A stretch of DNA of 64,000 bases from positions 1-64,000 of the forward strand of contig NZ_JAAGLT010000010.1 in the NCBI RefSeq assembly GCF_010548275.1. Direction: 5' to 3'. The stretch's first letter is position 1; every line of letters begins with the position of its first letter. The position numbers were made by a program, and so were the translations under genes. The stretch is from Streptomyces sp. SID12488 (GTDB taxonomy: Bacteria; Actinomycetota; Actinomycetes; Streptomycetales; Streptomycetaceae). Positions 60,497-64,000 of this stretch are shown one piece after another. The notes under the pieces were generated by a model. The model made no database searches and was not told the origin of the DNA. It was given only the letters and a program-made list of their open reading frames with translations.

Positions 60497-61480
60497 CTAT
60501 TGGGGGATGGTGACCAGGATGCGGCCGTGGCCACCGCCGGCGTCGACGTGGTCGTGGGCTTTGGCGATGTCTTCCAGCGGGTAGCGATCGCCGACTGCGA
60601 TGGTGAGGGCGCCGACGGCGGCGGCGGAGGTGAGGTCGCGGGCGGCCTGGCGCTTGGCCTCGGCGGGGAAGTCGTCGCTGCCGAGCAGGCGGAGAGTGAC
60701 GTTGTTGAACAGCAGGGGCCAGAAGGGGATCTCGGTGCGGTCCGTGCGGGTGGCGTAGGCGGCGATGATGGCGCCCTGGGCGGCGACGGCGTTGTCGAGG
60801 TCGGCGTTGTCGGACAGCGCGACCTCGATGATCCGGTCGACGCCCCGCGGCGCGTACGAGCGGATGGCCGCGGCGGGGTCGCCTGTGTCCAGGGCGACGG
60901 CGTGGGAGACGACGGCCGGGTCGACGCGGTCGAGGTCCGGGGTGCGGCGGACGGTGGCGATCACGGTGGCACCCGCCCAGCGGGCGAGTTGGGCGGCCAG
61001 GGAGCCGACACCGCCGAGAACGCCATGGACCAGGACCAGTTGGCCGTCGACCGGGCCGTCGGCGAAGACGGTGCGGTGGGCGGTGATACCGGGGATGCCG
61101 AGGCTCGCGCCCAACTCGTCACTGAGGTGGCCCGGCAGGGGTGCGGCCTGGTGGTCGGGTACGACGGTGTATTGGGCGGCTGTGCCGAAGGGGCGGTAGG
61201 ACTGGGCCCCGTACACCCAGACCCGTTGTCCCACGCGGCGGGCGTCCACTCCGGTGCCCACGGCGTCGATGACTCCGGCGCCGTCGCTCTGCGGGATCAC
61301 CCGCGGACAGGGCATGGACGAACCGAGCCAGCCGCGCCGCTTCTTGGTGTCGCCGGGGTTGACGCCCGAGACGGTGACGCTGACGCGGACCTCGCCGGGG
61401 CCGGGGAGAGGATCAGGGAGTTCGCCGACGTGCAGGACATCGGCGGCGGGGCCCTGGTCGTCGTACCAGGAAGCAAGCAT
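60497..61480 (-). CDS. Quinone oxidoreductase, zinc-independent MDR family
   Basis: This 327-residue medium-chain dehydrogenase/reductase is of the quinone oxidoreductase type. The N-terminal GroES-like domain has GEVRVSVTVSGVNPGDTK, and the Rossmann fold carries HGVLGGVGSLAAQLARWAGA for NADPH. Catalytic zinc ligands are absent. GGAGG precedes the ATG. Its stop lies 227 bp from the channel gene; its start is 20 bp after the PadR stop, so padR and this gene are one transcript. Confidence 0.9.
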   Translation of the reverse strand: MLASWYDDQGPAADVLHVGELPDPLPGPGEVRVSVTVSGVNPGDTKKRRGWLGSSMPCPRVIPQSDGAGVIDAVGTGVDARRVGQRVWVYGAQSYRPFGTAAQYTVVPDHQAAPLPGHLSDELGASLGIPGITAHRTVFADGPVDGQLVLVHGVLGGVGSLAAQLARWAGATVIATVRRTPDLDRVDPAVVSHAVALDTGDPAAAIRSYAPRGVDRIIEVALSDNADLDNAVAAQGAIIAAYATRTDRTEIPFWPLLFNNVTLRLLGSDDFPAEAKRQAARDLTSAAAVGALTIAVGDRYPLEDIAKAHDHVDAGGGHGRILVTIPQ

Positions 61481-61500
61481 GGAGGTACCTCCGTGGGCGG

Positions 61501-62079
61501 TCAGTTCGCGGGAGCGGCGGGCGCATGTGGATCGCTGTCGGTGATCGTGGTGTCGAATGCGGGCGGCTTCTCGCCGAGGGTCTCGCGCAGCCAGGTCCGT
61601 TCGGCGCGGCTGGTGGCGCGGGCGGTGAGCAGCATGCCCCGCCGGTAGGGGTCGGCGATCTCCTCGGCACGCAGGGGCCGCTCGCTGTCGTAGAAGAAGC
61701 TCGCCGGTTCTTCCAGGAAGTCCAACCGTCTGCGCAGCACCGCGTGCTGTTCGGCCACGTCGGGCAGGTGGGAGAGGAAGGCCAGGACGACGTAGAACCG
61801 GGTGAAGTCGGTGATCTCGTGGTCGGCGGGCGTGCGCAGGCGCTGAAGCATGTCGGCCCGTCCGGCCGCGGTCATGCTGAGCACGTACCTGGCTGCTCCC
61901 GCGGCCGGGTCGGCGCGCCGCTCGATCAAGCCCGCCTTGGTCAGACGGTTGATCGCCGGATACAGGCTGCCGTCGCTGACCGGCCGCGTGTAGCCGGTCA
62001 GTTGTGAGATGCGGCGGCGCAGCTCGTGTCCGGGCAGGGGTCCCTCGGCGAGGAAGCCGAGTATCGCGAGTTCCAGCAT
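61501..62079 (-). CDS. PadR family transcriptional regulator
   Basis: This 192-residue regulator has an N-terminal winged helix (LELAILGFLAEGPLPGHELRR, then DGSLYPAINRLTKAGLIERR) and a C-terminal helical dimerisation region, typical of PadR. ATG at 62079 gives MLELAILG; a longer frame has no advantage. It represses its own operon with the oxidoreductase and probably the divergent SnoaL gene through the inverted repeat at 62101-62130. The inducer is unknown. Confidence 0.92.
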   Translation of the reverse strand: MLELAILGFLAEGPLPGHELRRRISQLTGYTRPVSDGSLYPAINRLTKAGLIERRADPAAGAARYVLSMTAAGRADMLQRLRTPADHEITDFTRFYVVLAFLSHLPDVAEQHAVLRRRLDFLEEPASFFYDSERPLRAEEIADPYRRGMLLTARATSRAERTWLRETLGEKPPAFDTTITDSDPHAPAAPAN

Positions 62080-62100
62080 GAGTCCATCTTCGCACGCATG

Positions 62101-62130
62101 CATCGAATCGATATGAACATCGATTCGATG
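62101..62130. promoter_or_regulatory. Perfect 12-bp inverted repeat, PadR operator candidate
   Basis: CATCGAATCGAT (62101-62112) and ATCGATTCGATG (62119-62130) are exact complements around ATGAAC. It sits 22 bp before the padR ATG and 48 bp before the divergent SnoaL ATG, the expected place for an autoregulated operator of both promoters. Confidence 0.8.
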
Positions 62131-62178
62131 TTACGCTCGCAGGTATCCGCCCAAACGTCTCTGGAGAGGCACAGCAAG

Positions 62179-62598
62179 ATGCCATCGCAGTCCACCGAGT
62201 CAGTGATGAACCGTTTCGTCGAGTTCATCAACACGGGCAACGAGGATCTCGCCCACGAGGTCATCTCTCCGGACGCGGTGTTCCACGCGCCCAGTCACCC
62301 GGAACCACTGCGGGGGCCCGATGGGTACCTGGAAGTCATCGGGATGATGCGCGGCGGCTTCTCGGATGTGGAGTGGACGCTGGAGGAGACGGTCACCGAA
62401 GGCGACACCGTGGCCGCGCGGTTCACCATGCGGGGAACCCACGACGGTGAATTCTTCGGGATCCCGGCGAGCGGCAACAAGATCTCGGTGCAGGCCATGA
62501 ACTTCTACTACCTGGCCGACGGCCGGATCGTCGGCGAACGGGGCCAGCCCGATCTCCTCGGGGTGATGCAGCAGATCGGTGCCGTACCGGCGTCGTGA
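62179..62598 (+). CDS. SnoaL-like polyketide cyclase/ester cyclase-family protein
   Basis: This 139-residue cone-shaped alpha+beta protein (MNRFVEFINTGNEDLAHEV, then PSHPEPLRGPDGYLEVIGMMRGGFSDVEW and the AMNFYYLADGRIV strand) is a SnoaL/ester cyclase-type domain. It carries the conserved HDGEFFGIPASG segment. Enzymes of this fold cyclise polyketides or act on small esters, but many have unknown roles. GAGAGG precedes the ATG at 62179. It is expressed divergently to padR from the palindrome region. Confidence 0.87.
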   Translation: MPSQSTESVMNRFVEFINTGNEDLAHEVISPDAVFHAPSHPEPLRGPDGYLEVIGMMRGGFSDVEWTLEETVTEGDTVAARFTMRGTHDGEFFGIPASGNKISVQAMNFYYLADGRIVGERGQPDLLGVMQQIGAVPAS

Positions 62599-62901
62599 AC
62601 CTCGTAGCGCCGGGTGGGCCTTCTGCCGCACGGGGCTGCCGATGCCAAGGGCCCGTACGGCGCGGTGGCAGAGGGCGAAGGCCCGCACCGGAGCGCGGGC
62701 GGCCGGCGCGGGTTCACCGCAAGAGGCCGGTCTTCTCCGACTTCGTCAAGGTCGTCGTCGGCACAGAGCCCGACCTGCTCGATGCGTTCAACTCGCCGTC
62801 GCCCCCGCCTCGCGGAAAGCAGTTTTCGAGGGTTCCAGGCAAACGGACGGAGACGGGTGGGGCGGGTAGGGCGGGTGGGCAGCACCCGCCCCAGACTCCC
62901 C
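62599..62901. other. Intergenic region with a possible gene fragment
   Basis: 303 bp with no complete gene. A plus-strand stretch at about 62725-62800 reads VFSDFVKVVVGTEPDLLDAFN in one frame, coding-like, then turns to Pro/Gly-rich noise. It may be a remnant of a small gene. The short spacing to the stop of the peptidase at 62902 could also hold a terminator, but no clear hairpin is seen. Confidence 0.3.
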
Positions 62902-64000
62902 TCACACCCCCAAGTGCCGCTCCACGAACTCCAGTTCCAGCCGGACCTGCTTGATCCGTTCGTCCACCACCAGTGATCCGTGGCCCGCGTCGTACCGGTA
63001 CACCTCGTGCACCGCGCCCCTCGCCTCCAGCCGCTTCACGTAGTTGTCGATCTGGCGGATCGGGCAGCGCGGGTCGTTCACCCCGGCCGAGATGTACACC
63101 GGGGCTCGCACCGCGTCGACGTACGTCAGCGGGGACGACGCCTCGAAGCGTTCCGGGACCTCCTCCGGGGTGCCGCCCAGCAGGGTGCGGTCCATCGCCT
63201 TCAGGGCTTCCATCTCGTCGTGGTACGCCGTGACGTAGTCCGCAACCGGCACCGCCGCGAGGCCCAGTGCCCACGCGTCGGGCTGGACGCCGAGGCCGAG
63301 CAGCGTGAGGTAGCCGCCCCAGGAACCGCCGGTCAGGATCAGCCGGTCCGGGTCCGCGAGGCCCGAGCTCACCGCCCATTCCCGGACCGCCGCGATGTCC
63401 TCCAGCTCGATCAGACCGACCCGGTGCTTGAGGGCGTCCGTCCACTCCCGCCCGTACCCGGTGGATCCCCGGTAGTTGACCCGCACCACCGCGTACCCGT
63501 GGTCGACCCAGGCCGCCGGTCCCGCCGCGAACGAGTCGCTGTCGTGCCAGGTGGGCCCACCGTGGATGTCGAAGACCGTCGGGAACGGGCCCTCCACACC
63601 CGCCGGCTTCTGCACCAGGGCGTGGATACGGCCCCCCGGCCCCTCCACCCACACGTCCTCCACCGGCACCGAGCCCGGCGACTTCAGCCCGGGCGGGTCC
63701 AGGACCACCGCTCCCGTCGTCGAGCGCACCGACGACGGCTGCGCCGACGACGACCACAGGTACTCCACGCTGCCGTCGGGCCTGGCCGTCGCCCCGGAGA
63801 CCGAACCGGGGGGCGTGGGCACCTTCACCAGCTCGCGCGAGCCCAGGTCGTAGCGGAACAGTTCGCTGCGCGCCTCGAAGCCGTGGGCGATCAGGAGTCC
63901 CGAGCCGTCCGGATACCATTCCGCGCTGACATCACCCGGCAGGTCGAGGCCGAGGTCCGTCTCCTCGCCGCTCACCACGTCCCACACCAGCGGCTCCCAG
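62902..64000 (-). CDS. S9 family prolyl oligopeptidase-type peptidase, partial
   Basis: About 366 codons are present; the frame runs through PLVWDVVSGEE to the right edge, so the N-terminal propeller is cut. The C-terminal alpha/beta-hydrolase domain has the nucleophile GGSWGGY, the Asp after SAGVNDPRCP and the His in DAGHGS. The preceding blades (AEWYPDGSGLLIAHG, RYDLGSREL) belong to the propeller. It is a cytoplasmic serine peptidase cutting small peptides, as are most acyl-aminoacyl-peptidase relatives. Confidence 0.9.
   Translation of the reverse strand, partial: WEPLVWDVVSGEETDLGLDLPGDVSAEWYPDGSGLLIAHGFEARSELFRYDLGSRELVKVPTPPGSVSGATARPDGSVEYLWSSSAQPSSVRSTTGAVVLDPPGLKSPGSVPVEDVWVEGPGGRIHALVQKPAGVEGPFPTVFDIHGGPTWHDSDSFAAGPAAWVDHGYAVVRVNYRGSTGYGREWTDALKHRVGLIELEDIAAVREWAVSSGLADPDRLILTGGSWGGYLTLLGLGVQPDAWALGLAAVPVADYVTAYHDEMEALKAMDRTLLGGTPEEVPERFEASSPLTYVDAVRAPVYISAGVNDPRCPIRQIDNYVKRLEARGAVHEVYRYDAGHGSLVVDERIKQVRLELEFVERHLGV

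Overview
The window is chromosomal DNA of a Streptomyces or very close relative. The evidence is very high GC with strongly GC-biased third codon positions, GTG starts, actinobacterial marker genes (wblA, MarP-type protease, GAF-ANTAR proteins), and a gene order (ssd, HAD hydrolase, acs, nhaA, nth, crp, two ArsA-like ATPases, wblA, penicillin-binding protein) that I remember from the S. coelicolor SCO3555-SCO3580 neighbourhood. That comparison is from memory, not from a search.

Layout. 1-3638: minus-strand Tad-type pilus/secretion operon (ssd, tadA, tadB, start of tadC). 3639-5397: two RNA genes flank a HAD phosphatase, a 6C RNA with two C-loop hairpins and a 6S-like Ms1/scr3559-type RNA; a cluster of DnaA-box-like sites lies beside the 6C gene. 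5398-16895: degenerate Fic-like protein, P-loop ATPase, lipoprotein polysaccharide deacetylase, SulP-carbonic anhydrase fusion, acetyl-CoA synthetase with a coupled leader peptide and a DasR-like site, NhaA, holin-like membrane protein and an epoxide-hydrolase-like enzyme. 17050-28904: MarP-like protease, Nudix, endonuclease III with a histone-like tail, Crp, nucleotidyltransferase, MBL/Nudix pair, RidA/DUF4177, two GET3/ArsA-like ATPases and wblA. 29325-34603: bifunctional penicillin-binding protein, YqeY, metallophosphoesterase, Pr6Pr membrane protein and a tRNA-Pro(CGG).

34753-39517 is a signalling cluster: STAS anti-anti-sigma factor, CheB-like esterase, CheR-PAS hybrid and two GAF-ANTAR proteins. 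39650-42751 is a XylFGH-like sugar ABC transporter, followed by an FAD monooxygenase whose expected ATG appears lost, a small Phe-Gly-repeat ORF with its own hairpin, and a 1385-residue nSTAND-WD40 protein. 49719-54300 looks like accessory DNA: an APH-type kinase, a frameshifted RsbW-like gene, a winged-helix protein with a 12-bp minisatellite, a DUF6247-like protein, a 14+9 bp hairpin and a secreted protein behind an AT-rich promoter.

54328-58173 carries corrin-ring genes (cobH, cobK, cbiD) with a Ni/Co permease that has a Nur-box-like palindrome upstream. 58239-64000 holds a two-RCK channel-like protein, a PadR-oxidoreductase-SnoaL cassette around a perfect 12-bp inverted repeat, and the C-terminal part of an S9 peptidase.

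The best leads are the two RNA genes, the acsA leader peptide, the CheB/CheR/ANTAR cluster, the small ORF at 44052, and the accessory block with its unexplained hairpins.
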